Below, in pieces: positions 42,271 to 54,285 of a stretch of DNA of 64,000 nt. Source of the stretch: Plazaster borealis (taxonomy: Eukaryota > Echinodermata > Asteroidea > Forcipulatida > Labidiasteridae); NCBI GenBank assembly GCA_021014325.1, contig CM037473.1:12896696-12960695 (forward strand). Reading direction: 5' to 3'. Position numbers and translations under genes: made by a program. How positions within the stretch are numbered: position 1 is the stretch's first letter; every line of letters begins with the position of its first letter. The notes under the pieces were generated by a model. That model was not told where the DNA came from, ran no database searches, and worked only from the letters and a program-made list of their open reading frames with translations.

Positions 42271-44278
42271 AACTGCAGTTTCATTGACATACACACTCTA
42301 CCTCAAACCCAATCACTTGTGCATCTTTATATCAAAATGTGTACAAGGTTACAAATTAGTCTGTTACCGTTTCAAATTAAATGACTGCAATATTCTAGCA
42401 GTTTTTGTGATTCGTTCCCCGACAATTTTTTTTTAAATGACTACAGAAAATCCATGTTTGTATCAGAATCTATTTATAGAGTTTATAAAACAAATATTGA
42501 CTGCTTTTACTCCTGCTATATTTAACACGACTCCCTCAGTGCCCCAAGGAGCATTCTTTTTTCAAAAATAGAATGCTCCATTGATCACCTTGGGAGTCAT
42601 AGTCCTAATCATAAAATTCAAAGCAATCATTATTTGCACAGCTTTTCTCATTTGGTACTACACTTGGGCATAGATTGACTAGAGCACAAGCGACGTAGAC
42701 GTATTTTGTTTATAGTTGCAACAGGTGATGGCTCATTTAGCAGAGTGATAGGTACATGTATGTGATTTTGGAGAAGGGTATACTTTTGTTTGACCATTCC
42801 AATAACTCTTCCGACATGTATCCTAACACAAACAACTCCCTACTCCAGTCTACCTCCACCTTCTCTAACTGTTTCTTTCCTCGTGTAAAAGGAGGTGTTT
42901 TTTTTTCTTCGGCCATTGCCATCCCGCAGTAATCTCCAACAAACAAATCCCTTGTCTGCTATAACAATATCCCCTGGCATCAACTTCTGTAATAAATTAC
43001 TATTTTCTGTGATCTCTGTGTCAGATACCCATCCTCCCAAACACTTGCTCAAAAAACTGATTGAGCCCTGGGGTGTTATACCTATCAAAAACTTAATAGT
43101 TGAATGAAGCTTATAATTGCTCCACATTTGAGCTCTAGCAAGCAAGTCTGATGGTTGTTCAATAAAGACTTCTGTACAATCAATGATTACAGCACACTTC
43201 TTGAAAAACTTTCTGAATGATGAAGGCATGCTTTTTCTAAGTGTTCCCGACTTGGCCAATGAATGAGTGATGATGTCTTTACAGCAAGTATATCTAATAC
43301 ACGGTGAAAATTTCTTGACACCATAGATTGATGGACACCAAATCGACAGGCTAAATCTTCATCAAATAGGTTCAGTCGAATTTTCATGAGGAACATCAGA
43401 AGCTGGCTAAACTTTGACAGTTTACGACAAGTTGGTAGTGAAGATGATACGAGTATAAAAAGTGGCAGAAAAATATTCCAAGTCGGTAGCCCAGTATCAA
43501 ACTTCACTTTGGAATCATCATTTTCAAAATAACTTTCATGAGAACCCGTCTGTTCACCTTTTTTTCTTGCAGTGTCTCTCAGGGCAATATTGTCCTGAAG
43601 TTTCTTGATGTTGTCTTCGAGCGATGAAATGTCACTTGAGGAAATATTTGTTTGGCATTCCACAGCTGAAGGCTCTGTATGCTGTACTGCTGACTGCTTT
43701 TTAGGATTGGCTGCTCGTGTACTTGATGAGAGCTGTAACAAAGTTGAAGCAGCTGCCACATTTTTGGCCTTTCTCTTCTTTTGCATTCTCCTACTGTAGC
43801 GTTCCGCTGCTAATGTTGAGCCCAGAGCTGTACTGGTATGGCCCATCGACTGTGTCGGTGCCCAGTCGAAGTGATCAACATTATGTACATAGGCAGGTTT
43901 CCCTACAATGTGAAACAATATAAGGAAAATAAATTGAGTATTAATTTTTTACAAGTTAACATTTTTATTTTACAACAAATAATTGTGCTGTTCAATGATT
44001 GGACTCCTCACTGTACACACCAAAGGAGTCCAACCAGGGCTAGTGCCAAAAATAAAATTATCAAACGACATGAAATGTACATGCAGCCAAAAGGCGCAAA
44101 TCCAGAGGGGCGGGACATTTAGGGGGTCAACTCCCCCTCCCCCCTCCAAAAAAAATAAAAAAATAAAAAAATAAATAAAGTAAAACACATAACAGGGGAT
44201 TGTTATCAGACAAAGAGATAAAGGAAGGCCTGATCCCCCTCCCCACCCTAGCCCCATAAAAATAAAGCTAAATGAGCT

Positions 44279-44406
44279 GCCGTCGATTTCACCAAACTCT
44301 TCCTAACTTAGGATTAATCCTAGGCAATGCTAAGAGATAGGACTTGTCTTAAGTAAGGACCAGTACTTAAGACTAAGACTAGGAAGAGTTTGGTGAAATC
44401 GACGGC
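44279..44406. mobile_element. perfect-ended palindromic MITE
   Basis: GCCGTCGATTTCACCAAACT at the left equals the inverse of AGTTTGGTGAAATCGACGGC at the right; the arms continue through CTTCCTA/TAGGAAG and inner TTAAG words. Confidence 0.85.
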
Positions 44407-44703
44407 TGTCTCCCAAGAGTCTGGCGCATTGGCACCCCTGCAAAAATTCCTGTATCTGCCTCTGTAGCTGGTTAATTTTGGCACTCTTTTCCCAACTTAA
44501 GTTTGTGCTTTGAGTGGATATAGTCTTTTTACCGACATCGCCACAAAGCTACAGTACATTACACACACAAGTGCCATAGCCTAATTTTAGTTACACAGCC
44601 ACACACACGCGTGTACATATAAACTGCGCCAATAAAGTATCTAAACACTTACAAATGGTCAGATATATCGGAACCTCAAATAGTATGCAAAAAATTAATT
44701 AAT

Positions 44704-45093
44704 TAATCCGATGCACAGTTATCTTCTGCGCATTTTGATACCTCTTTTGTTGCGCTTCGATGTTGTTTGGCGGATTTATGGGTACTTGAGTGGTCGAATT
44801 TCGAAAGTTGCAAAAGCCCCTATTTAAGCATGAGCGTTGCACTGTGACGAATAAGATCAGCATTATTTTTGCCCGCCTTTTATAAATGATTTGTTTGTCG
44901 CGTGTTGGATAAATCGATTGCGATGAACATCAGCATTATTGTGCGAGTTCCCTTCTGGAATTGGGGTAAATAGGGGCTTTTGCAACTTTTGAAATTCGAC
45001 CTTAAGCCACTCAAGTGCCCATAAAATCGCCAAACAACATCGCAGCGCAACAAAAGAGGTATCAAAGTGCGCAGAAGATAACTGTGAATCAAA
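44704..45093. mobile_element. nested foldback, arms about 130 bp
   Basis: CACAGTTATCTTCTGCGCA, ATACCTCTTTTGTTGCGCT, TTTGGCG and TTGCAAAAGCCCCTATTTA on the left are all mirrored on the right (AAATAGGGGCTTTTGCAA ... TGCGCAGAAGATAACTGTG). Confidence 0.85.
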
Positions 45094-45098
45094 TTATT

Positions 45099-46225
45099 AG
45101 CTGTTTCGTAGCGCAGCGCAGCGAAACAGCTCTTGTTTTCGTTAAAGTTTTTAAATTTTTTTTATTATTATTATTATTATTATTTTTTCTTTTTCAGAAG
45201 TGACATTTTCAAAGCACTAATTTGCAATGTTCCCAATGAGCAATTGCAATGAAACTTTTAGTGATCAATGAAAGGTATTGGTGCAACAATGATCCTAAAA
45301 CAATGATGTCATGATGACGTCATCACCTGTCACGTGACGTCATCTTAAAGTTTAAAATTTTAAATATTTGAAAATCTATATCAAATCAGCCACAAGAGAC
45401 CCTAGGTTTCTGTTTGCGGGATTGGGTAGGGATAAATCAGGTCTTCATTTTGTTTCACGTGCGTGACCTCACATGACCTCTACTTCCGGTTGAAACCGGA
45501 AGTGCCTCATAATTCAAAAGTGGCAAAAGTTATGAAGTTGCTTTTAACCATGTTAGTGTCTGGCAAGGGTGGGCAGTTCATAAAAAAATATCAATGACGT
45601 CACAATACGCAACAGCGCCCTCTAGCGACAGGTTGAAAACTCTTCAAATTGGACTTTTTGAAGATGTGTGTGGTGAAGTTTTGTGTAATCACTTCAAAAT
45701 TTACCTAATGGTGATCGTCAGGCAGCCATTATATGTGTGAAGTTTTAGATCAATGACGTCATCGGGGGTCACGTGACACGGCATTAAAGGTGCACTGTTT
45801 AAAGTCGTATATCTCCCTAAGTATTAGTGCGATCATGTTGAAACTTGGCAAGTCGTTAGATAATGGCAAGTTCTTGTTAAAGTTGTAATGACGTCATGAT
45901 GACATCATCACATGATTTGTTATGATTTTTTCTTTTTTTGCCACTTTAAGTCACAAATTGCTAACGGAACATGCTTTAATCCAAATTCTTTTTTAAACGG
46001 GCATGATATGTCATTACTGATTCAAAAAATATTTGACGTCCTCATGACGTCATCATTTCTCAGGTTATTAAAGGTACAGTTTTACAAGATATATAGACAA
46101 TGAATTTGATCTCACTAGGCATTAGCCTAAATATTGTATTTTTAAGTTGATTATGTACACACTACAAGACTTTCATATTCACTTGACATGCTTGATTCAT
46201 TTGAAAAAATTATAAACGAAACAGC
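45099..46225. mobile_element. nested element with AGCTGTTTCG ends and TGACGTCA clusters
   Basis: Starts AGCTGTTTCGTAGCGCAGCG and ends CGAAACAGCT. The interior carries TGACGTCA palindromes near 45,317, 45,338, 45,595, 45,756, 45,889 and 46,044, plus CACGTGAC words, and a (TTATTA)n tract near 45,160. No coding sequence. It shares diction with the repeat at 41.2-41.8 kb. Confidence 0.6.
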
Positions 46226-46349
46226 TGTGCATTTGTTCACAAATGCAATCATGTCTAGTTTAAATATTTGTTTGCATACTATTTCAGGTTCCGATAAATC
46301 TGACCATTTGTAAGTGTTTAGATACTTGATTGGCGCAGTTTACATGTAT

Positions 46350-47540
46350 CCTCCCGTGTCCGGTTTTCGATGTACTATGCCTTTTTCTTTGAATTGAAAA
46401 AAAAATAATGATGCCATATATCAACTGATGCCCTAATTACCTTCCTTTGTTTATAAGAAGTATGTAAAAATATATTAAAACTTGATAGACATTGAAACTT
46501 TCACACCACGCACCGATCTTCGATGACTTCAATAGTGTCCCCCGCGTGTTTTGAGTTTGACCTGTTTTCGAGGCAAACAAGAAAGTATGGTGTCCTGGTG
46601 AAGCCATACGCAGAAGAAACATCTGCAGTGACTTCAAGTGTTCTGTGAGACGTTGTGTATGACTCTATAGCCAGCAGTTGTCTTCATTTTATTCAAAATA
46701 TTTTTTATTTAATTTTAAAAATTACGATGGTAATTTGCAAAAACTTAAAAAAAATAAAAATAAAAAAAAGTGTCAATAAGTCATGGCTTTCAAATCTGAT
46801 TTTTTAAAAAGTTTTGAATCTTTTTATGTTTCTTAACATTTATAATAAAGCATATCAATAAACAGTGATATTTGAATCACCCAGCCAATGTTTAAATTTT
46901 AATGTTATTAATAATAAATGATATGAGGGTTTAAAAAAAAATTCTCCAGACTGTTAGAAAATGATATAAGGCACATGGCTTCTTTAAGCCTCTGTATTTT
47001 TTTCCCCAGAATGCTCAGCAGAATTTTAAGTCACATAATTTTATCATCGTGAATTGTGAATTGAAAAATTGTTCGATGAAACTTTTTCGGCGGGCAAATT
47101 TTTTTTTATGGCCCCGACAGTATGACATATTTTTGTACGTTGTAGAAATGCCTAAAATACCACACATTTTTGCAATACAAGTGCAACTTGCCAGTGGAGC
47201 CTCACATAATTCTAAGTTTTGGTCAAAGGAGAGGAGACTCTTTGCTTGGCAAGTCAAACCACAAAAATTGTATCTAGGGACTGTTTACATCGCGCGCAGA
47301 GAGGTAAAAGATTTGCATCGATTTCAGGGACGCCCTGAAAACAGGACCTCCTACGATACATGGTGGAAAAGACTAACGCTACAACTAATATAAGGACATG
47401 AAGGATACCCACGTCCTCTGCCCTGTACTATGGACACGTGTCTTTTGTCTTTCATTGGCTACCCCTCCCAGAGCAATTCAATTTAACTTCAAGAAATTAG
47501 ACAAAGGCCTACTATAACTATTACTTCTAATTGGAGGAGC
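46350..47540. other. intron remainder of the THAP-DDE gene, nothing recognised
   Basis: Includes an open plus-strand frame (47,049-47,393) without any family resemblance. A-rich runs near 46,745 and 46,930. Confidence 0.3.
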
Positions 47541-47894
47541 TTAAAATTTAAACTACATTCAAGATGTGCTTACCATACCAGTGACTGCTGAACGACGGAG
47601 TTGTCATCCAACCCTCCCGTTTATAGATGTTTGTTACCAACCTTTCTCGTCGCTGCTTAGAAAGCAAAAATGACTGTTCACCCGCATTGATCAAGACTTT
47701 TGGTATACAATAAAATGAAATTCCTTTCTCCTTGTCACTTCTATTGTGGCAATTCACAACACAGAACACGTTCACCATGTTTATGTCGTGATTTTGCTTC
47801 AATCATGGAGAGAGGAAGGAAATGCCGCTCGATGTTATGTTGTTTTGCTGTGTGGTTCTCTCTTGTTTGACCTCTGAGTGATGGCGCCCTTTCG

Positions 47895-48104
47895 TTTCCA
47901 TGGATTGGTGACGTCATGAATACGGTCTAGTTTCGCGCGCCGGGCGGGGTTTGCCATTTTCAGTACGAAGACACGACGACATCTTGAGTTTTTGTCTCCG
48001 TTATCTTCATCTCCTTGCGATTTTGGTTCACCTTTTTAAGCCTTTAGAATTGTTGTTCAGTTCTGCCTGTTTTCTGGCTGTATGTGGTTAACTCTTCTTG
48101 ATAG
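47895..48104. promoter_or_regulatory. candidate CpG-type promoter with plus-strand 5' UTR exon
   Basis: Inverted CCAAT (ATTGG) at 47,904, CRE palindrome TGACGTCA at 47,909-47,916, a TTTCGCGCGCCGGGCGGGG patch at 47,931-47,949, then a possible non-coding exon ending TTGATAG|GTAAGAA at 48,104/48,105. The THAP gene starts 120 bp away on the minus strand, so this could serve both directions. A diverged copy of the exon start (TACGAAGACA..ATGACATCTTGAG) is at about 51,472. Confidence 0.4.
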
Positions 48105-48183
48105 GTAAGAATATAATTCAGTGTAATTTGACCTAAATTAAGGGAGATAAATTGCTGGCATGCAGCGGAAAATTTTCCTCCAG

Positions 48184-50252
48184 TAGTCCATGAGCCAGCG
48201 CCACTTGCCGGTACCAACTCAAGGGACTAATTCTAATATCACTTTTCTTGTTGCAAATAATCCATAACTTATTATAAACTATGATAGCCTTTCCAAAAAA
48301 TTAGATTTCTACCAGTTTTCGAAAGATTTTCACCGTAAAATCTGAAACCTCTTCTTCCGTTATTGATAAGTCAAGGCCGTTTAGATAGTACAAATTTGTT
48401 AAGCCCATGTGTTTGCACGGAGAGTGAACATTTGAGTGTGCATACTCAAACAGCCGTTGTATTTGTCACATGGCAAGCATGCTGCCTGTCAACAGCAACG
48501 TTTCTTTTTGTCAATAATTGCTGATGTACTTTCCTTAACAGTCATCAAGAGGAATTAATTGGTTTAAGTATCATGTTGAAAAATGCCTTTGTTGTACGTT
48601 ATATAACATTGCCTTTGGTTTATAAATGTTGTTTGTAAAGTTTAGAGAAGGTTGTGGTGCAGTTTTATTCTATCATAATTAATAGGTCATTACTTGAGTT
48701 GAGTATGCAGCACCTGTCTGGTTACGGTGTTATCAAACTGAATCAACAATACACTCTGGCCGAGAGAGTTCAGATGCGTTTTGTGTTTTTGTTAGGTCTC
48801 CCTAGAAGTGCTTTAAATGCTTCTGTCAAAGAAAAGTGGATTTAGGGAGAAACATTTCCACCAAATCTGTGCAGGCCTACTTACCCGTATCGGGGATAGG
48901 GGTGGGGTGGGGATGGCAGAGGGTGCCCCTTACCATTTGTTACTGCCTGGGGCATTTTAACGCTGCATCACAACGCACATAGAAAAGAAAAGAACAATTG
49001 CGCTAGAATTTCTTTTTCTTCAACCACTCAAATTCAAAAGAAAAACAGTAGAGTGGAAGAAGCCTATAGTACAAGAGATGCCTGAAAGAAGGAAAGAAAA
49101 ACAAGTTCCCCGCATGCAACCCCTCACTAATTTCTGATCAGGGGAGCCACCCGTAGCCGGTAGATGATTTCTATGTAATTAAGTAAAATAGTGAAGGCTA
49201 AAAACACCAGTAGATTTTATTTTAGAGGGAATCGAATCCTAAAGCCTGGGAAAATGATGAAAAGAAAGTGACAAGCAGATGAGCAGCGCAGCACTTTTTT
49301 TCTCAGCCATTTAAAATGTCCTTCCTCAATAATCTGCAGTGTCAAGGGTTATGCAACAATAACTATCAATTGGAAAAGCAAACATGATATATAATTTTTA
49401 AAAACAGCATCGTAAAATTAAAATCAAGAAATAGGCCCCCCAAAAATAACACATACAAAATAAAATGAAATAATATTCAAGTCCAATGCGTTGCATGTCC
49501 TCCACGGCGGACCAACCAAAACTGATCTTGGGTCGGCCTTTTTCTGTTATTTTTTCTGTCATTCATAATAAATGAAATTTACAAATTTTCTGTGTATTAC
49601 ATTTCTGAAATCGAGGTATTTTAGTACTACAATTATACCTCAAAATGTGAACAGAATTTATCTAGATCGTCACCGACAGCTGCACCCGTGTTGTCCTCGG
49701 TCAGCATAATGGGCGAACGGGGCATCACATTCACGGCACGTTCTTACTGTGTTTTTTTTAACTCAATTTGCACTTTTTCCCTCCTTTTCATCAACAAACA
49801 ACAAAACAGCTTACCTCTACTCTATATAAATATATACACACATTGATTGTTTACTCATAAAGGTCTAAAATCAACTGTAAACTGTCCACATTTTGTCGCC
49901 AAAGCGAAAATAAGATGGCTGTCGATCTGTTTTTAATGACAGGCAGCAAAGTGATAAATACAACGGCTGTTTGAGTATGCACACTCAAATTATTCTCTCT
50001 CCATGCAAACACATGGGCTTAAAAAATGTTACTATTTAAACAGCCGTTGACTTAACAATAATGGAAGAGGCTAAGAGGTTTCAGATTTTACGGTGAAAAT
50101 CTTTCGAAAACTGATAGAAATCTAATTTTTTGGACAGGCTATCATAATTTATGGTAAGTTATGGATTATTTGCCACAAGAAAAGTGATATTAGAATTAGT
50201 CCCGCGAGGTGGTACCAATCATGTTGAATTTCAGCACCTGGCTCATGGACTA
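48184..50252. mobile_element. 2.07-kb foldback element, about 320-bp arms
   Basis: TAGTCCATGAGCCAG, GGTACCAACTC, GGGACTAATTCTAATATCAC, GATTTTCACCGTAAAATCTG and GAGTATGC..CAAACAGCCG at 48,184-48,503 all recur inverted at about 49,937-50,252. The middle has no recognised gene. Confidence 0.82.
49558..49945 (+). repeat. 390-bp direct repeat, copy A
   Basis: Matches 50,479-50,872 across CATTCATAAT, AATTTTCTGTGTAT, CACATTCACGGCACGTTCTT, CAGCTTACCTC, TTGCCAAAGCGAAAA and GATGGCTG/ATGGCCG..CGATCTGTTTTT. Copy A lies inside the foldback, copy B just outside. Confidence 0.8.
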
Positions 50253-50478
50253 TATTTATGACAAAACACATCGAGTTTCGTTTTAGTATTCATTCCTGAC
50301 AATATTCTGACGAATACAGTCCTTCTGATTTGAGGCGTGTGATCGCGCCCGCACGCCTAAAAGCTTCCCCGTGCACGCAATCACACGCCTGGTCCCTCTA
50401 ATGCATGCCTTGGCATACATTTCCGGCGTAACATAATTTGTAAAATAAAATAACGTCGTAAAAATAGTTTTTTAGTCA

Positions 50479-50872
50479 TTCATAATTGATGAAATTTACC
50501 AATTTTCTGTGTATCATGTCTCTAGAACCCAAGTATTTTAATATCACAATTGTAATTAAAAATGTGCAAAACATTGACCGTCACTGACCCAGCCTGCACT
50601 GTTGTCTTCGGTCAGCCATTCCTCCATACCAACCATGAATGGGTCAGTAGACGGGGGAAATCATCACATTCACGGCACGTTCTTACAGTTTTTTCCAGTC
50701 AATTTGTGTTTTTCCCCTCCTTCAGCATCCATATACAAAACAGCTTACCTCTGCTCTATACAAACACACACACACATTGATTTGTTCACTCATAAGAGGT
50801 CTAAAATCGACCGTAAATTGTTGACATTTTGTTGCCAAAGCGAAAACAAAATGGCCGACGATCTGTTTTTTC
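50479..50872 (+). repeat. 390-bp direct repeat, copy B
   Basis: Partner of 49,558-49,945, about 920 bp downstream and outside the right arm of the foldback. Contains a CA-rich run (ACACACACACAC) near 50,766. Confidence 0.8.
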
Positions 50873-51746
50873 TTAAGGAGAATTTATACACAATCACGTG
50901 TTGTACAATTCATACCACAACGGCTGTTACATGTTTCTAACCTGTTTCTAACATGTTGGTTGTATTGATCAGTGTAATACATGGATTAAAAAATTGCCAA
51001 CTAAAAAAACTGGATCGGCTGTTGATTGAACGGCTGATTGTTGTTGCTTGACATGCTCGATCAACCATACCAATGGTTCCTTTAAAAAAAAAAATTGATC
51101 TTTAAAAACCCAATATTACATAAATATAACTTTAAAACGTTCGGAGAACAGTACATTACAAAATCACATTACGACAAACAAACTTATAACAAACAAAAAA
51201 TACACAAAATACAGTGCAATGTGCCAATAGTGACATGATATCATGAAATTTATTGTATATTTATGTTTAGGCCCCGACATTAAAAATTGTGCATCAGAAA
51301 CCTCAATTTTACCCCTTAAAAACGCTAAAATCCCTCAAGCCGGCCCCTGGAACCCTGGCTGTCTGTGAGGCGCGATACTCTGCTCGTTCGCTCACAACGT
51401 TCACGATCAGAAAATTAGCTGGCACTAAATTTGGGCTAGTGACATTAATTTGATTTGATGATTATTTTCTGTACGAAGACAGGATGACATCTTGAGGTTT
51501 TGTCTTTGTCATTTTCCGGTGTTAAAACATTTTTTTTCCCAACTATAATACTGCCTTGGGCAGTGTGCTGTATTGATTACTTCTCGTTTAATACTAATGT
51601 ACTGAAAACAACGCTGATTGGCTCCCAGAAGTAACTGCTTTGTGTGCATGCTTGTTAAAAACTTTCAGGAACTTTTATGACGCTTAGTTTAGCGTATCAA
51701 AATACGAGTGTTTAACATGATCCCTCTTCAAACGAATCAGGTCACC
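50873..51746. other. no gene recognised
   Basis: Contains the diverged copy of the 47.96-kb exon start at about 51,465-51,530 and otherwise AT-rich sequence. Confidence 0.3.
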
Positions 51747-51979
51747 TTAAAGGTATCGTACACGTTTGGTAATGACTCAAAACAAATATTAGCATAAAAA
51801 CTTACCTGGTAACAAGCAACGGAGAGCTGTTGATAGTATAAAACATTGTAGGAAACGACTCCCTCTGAAGTAACGTAGTTTTGAGAAAGAGGTAATTTCT
51901 CACTAAAATGCATATGTTGGGATACACCAAGTGAGAACACTGGTCTTTGCCAATTTCCAAACGTGTTCAGTGCCTTTAA
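51747..51979. mobile_element. TTAA MITE, compact copy with both ends
   Basis: TTAAAGGTATCGTACACGTT at the left and AACGTGTTCAGTGCCTTTAA at the right: inverted ends next to TTAA on both sides, with the GGTAATGACTC block of the family. Confidence 0.8.
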
Positions 51980-52414
51980 ACTGCATACAGGTAGACATTT
52001 CGCAAGATCAAAAAAGAATACGACTTGATGCCTCTTTTGCCAGCTACCACACTTGACCGCACGTGTAAATTGGATCGCTGGATTTTTGAGTACACAGTGC
52101 TTATCACACAGTGGTGCAAGGGTAAAATCAAATAACATTCATGCTTCATTTAAAGTTAAAGAAGTATTAAAATAACCTTCATAATTGATTACCCTGACAT
52201 GCCTTAAGCAAAACATGTCTTTCTGCTGTAAGAATCAAAGTACTGGAATGACCAGGTAAAGCACAGTTACCTGGGAGCTTTTTAATAGCCAGCAAAAACA
52301 TAAACAAAACAAATCTTGTTTTAAGTCAGGTAATTGCAGAAATGAAAATAAATTGTAGCACTTTATGACTAACTAGTAAAAAATATGCTTTCAGTGCAAA
52401 AACTGCTTCACCTT
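51980..52414. other. no gene recognised
   Basis: A tRNA-like trace (TTGGATCGCTGG..) and CACAGTGCTTATCACACAGTG, seen also near SINE fragments at 19.87 and 31.34 kb. Otherwise nothing. Confidence 0.3.
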
Positions 52415-52429
52415 CCCAGCTAACCAAAA

Positions 52430-52730
52430 AAACGTCGCAAACGTTGTTGCTTCGTTTTCGTTATGGCAACGTTGATGTGTAACGTTATGGTGACGAATTT
52501 GTGTGGAGTTTTCTTGATGTTGTGACAACGTTGTCTTCTCACGTTGTAAACCAATGCCATACCACATCCAAAATTAACCTTACATTGTCACAATATGTTG
52601 TTAACTAACGTTTAATGTGTAACGTTGTGGTGACGAATTTGGGTGGAGTTTTGTTGATGTTGAGACAACGTAGTTTACTAACGTTGAAAACCATTTGGAC
52701 TCAACGCTGCCACAGCGTTGGGCCAAAGTA
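52430..52730 (+). repeat. subterminal tandem repeat, left side
   Basis: Two copies of a roughly 130-bp unit: AACGTTATGGTGACGAATTT, GTGGAGTTTTCTTGATGTTG, GACAACGT..TCTCACGTTG, repeated with GTGGAGTTTTGTTGATGTTG. Confidence 0.75.
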
Positions 52731-53011
52731 CCAGTATTCTAAAATAACAACATATAATTGATCTTTTTTTTAAATTAGTAAATTCCCTTTATAATTAATT
52801 CAACTAATTAGTGTCTGATCATGCACTGTTATTTGTTACTTAAATACAGTTTATTATCTAATTTATGATACCAACTAAATATAATCTGCAGTCACTACAA
52901 CCTACACAGGTCTATACATCCTTCTATTCACATGTCTTATATTTATATAGTCCAGGATCCTGGACTTTCCAGTCATGGTTTACACCTTTTTGACTTGTTA
53001 ATTTAAGTGTT

Positions 53012-53385
53012 TTAAAGGAACATTACAGAATTGGTTTTTGCTAACAAAACAGTTGCTGGCAGTGTAAGCACTTTATATAATCCACCATACACATAAACTG
53101 ACAAACCTGTAGAAGTTTGAGATCGATCGGCCATCTGGGTCACGAGAAAATAGTGAAAAACCGATTACACATTTGCATGTGTTATACAATAATGCATGAA
53201 TAAAACGCTCATGAGCGATAAACTCCAATCGGAAATTAGTTTTATTTATTTCTCATCAAATATGGCATTTCAGACAGAAATATTTCATGGGATGTTTTCT
53301 ACTATCATCATCATTAGACCGTATAATTTTTATGTAAATCTGTGATCTTAGAGAAAATTTTTATTACCAGTTCTGTAACGTTTAA
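53012..53385. mobile_element. TTAA-flanked MITE (ACAGAATTGG ends)
   Basis: TTAAAGGAACATTACAGAATTGG at the left is mirrored by CCAGTTCTGTAACGTTTAA at the right. Confidence 0.75.
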
Positions 53386-53697
53386 CGATAAATGTTTGTT
53401 TTGTACTTTTGCTGAAAGATGGACATGAACGAGATAAAAAATACGCTGCATGTTTAAATTCATGTTTGCTGGAGTGTAATAAAGACCTAAGTTTCACTTA
53501 CACAAAGTTTCAAAATTTCAGACATGTTTTTAAAAAGACAATAATTTAGACAGTAAATTCGCGAAATGAGCGTGTCGTCATCACTTCATTTACATATCAT
53601 GAATAAAATGTTTCCCCGGTTTTGATGACGTACAGCCGTGGATAAGATCTGGACCCTGCGCCCGTATATACATTAGTACGTCGTATACAACATATGT

Positions 53698-53940
53698 ATG
53701 TCGTCGTATACGACATACACACGCATACGGTCGTGGACTGAGACGCGAGAGATAAATAAACCAGTCGGAGAAATACACGTCGAGAACTTGCAGAATATGA
53801 TGGAAGATCTTTCTGATAATGATTCTTGGGAGGAGCACAGCATTGTGAGGGAAGTGCTGTCGGCCCCCAGCTCGTCTGATAGTGATAGTAATACTAGCGA
53901 TAGTAATAATAGTGAATCTGACAGCCTCACTATTTTATAA
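53698..53940 (+). CDS. acidic Ser/Asp-rich open frame, unrecognised
   Basis: 80 codons; the C-terminal half is very acidic and serine-rich (MMEDLSDNDSWEEHS, then SSSDSDSNTSDSNNSESDS). Another Met at 53,797 is possible. It lies inside the CCCAGCTA-ended region, just upstream of the Ty3 insertion. It could be a lost gene of the host DNA element or a chance frame; no domain recognised. Confidence 0.25.
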   Translation: MSSYTTYTRIRSWTETREINKPVGEIHVENLQNMMEDLSDNDSWEEHSIVREVLSAPSSSDSDSNTSDSNNSESDSLTIL

Positions 53941-54099
53941 AAAAACAGCAGATAGCATACGCTATACGTACAGGTCAAAGTGCAATGTTCAGGTCGTCTC
54001 TACGGACTCTACGGGTATACGTCATACAATCAGCTTTTTCACACAGCGCCACCAGCGGTCAATATGCTGAAACCTTTTTGAAAAACCGCGGAAATTTGT

Positions 54100-54241
54100 T
54101 GTAATATTTGGTAAACGCTCAGCTAGTAATTAAGTGACACAGGACACATACATGTGGTTTCCAAGATGGCGGGTCATGTTGTGACTGTCAACAGAGGGCG
54201 GCATACAATATATGTGATACACATTTGTACATATCATTACA
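54100..54241 (-). repeat. 3' LTR
   Basis: 142 bp with TGTAAT...ATTACA ends. Identical by eye to the copy at 58,565-58,706. Contains AAGATGGCGGG (54,163-54,173 on plus, antisense in the element). Confidence 0.95.
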
Positions 54242-54247
54242 TCTCCC

Positions 54248-54279
<32 letters not shown>

Positions 54280-54285
54280 TTAAAG
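54242..54285 (-). promoter_or_regulatory. polypurine tract for plus-strand priming
   Basis: The minus strand is a long A-run ending AAAAAGGGAGA directly before the 3' LTR. The purine run upstream of the LTR is the expected primer for second-strand synthesis. Confidence 0.75.

Larger units (their letters stand above)
44614..46347. mobile_element. 1.7-kb element with about 80-bp terminal inverted repeats
   Basis: The left end (AAACTGCGCCAATAAAGTAT, CTAAACACTTACAAATGGTC, AGTATGCAAA) is repeated inverted at the right end (TTTGCATACT, GACCATTTGTAAGTGTTTAG, TTGGCGCAGTTT). Its interior is occupied by two further inverted-repeat elements. Confidence 0.85.
42648..47778 (-). pseudogene. THAP-DDE (ISL2EU/IS5-like) transposase gene, broken
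   Basis: Exon 1, 47,778-47,574: MVN start and the first THAP cysteines (CVVNC). It splices (GT at 47,573) to exon 2 at 43,902, continuing GKPAYVHNVDHFDWAPT, the THAP C-terminal block. The third zinc ligand position reads Phe (PSFSSH). Exon 2 then has a helix-turn-helix ([19 protein letters not shown]_Tnp_4-like) and a DDE_Tnp_4-like core: first Asp in IIDCTEVF, second in VIADKGF. The third-acid block reads RIHVGRVIG, with Gly where the family has Glu. Frames shift at about 43,230 (in an A-run), 42,945 and 42,825; the stop is at 42,648. It cannot make an intact enzyme. The intron (43,903-47,573) carries several nested repeats. Superfamily name is from domain recall, not a search. Confidence 0.82.

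Noticed and set aside
47049..47393. 114-codon plus-strand open frame
   Set aside because: No recognisable domain, no splice context, and it lies in the intron of the dead THAP-DDE gene.
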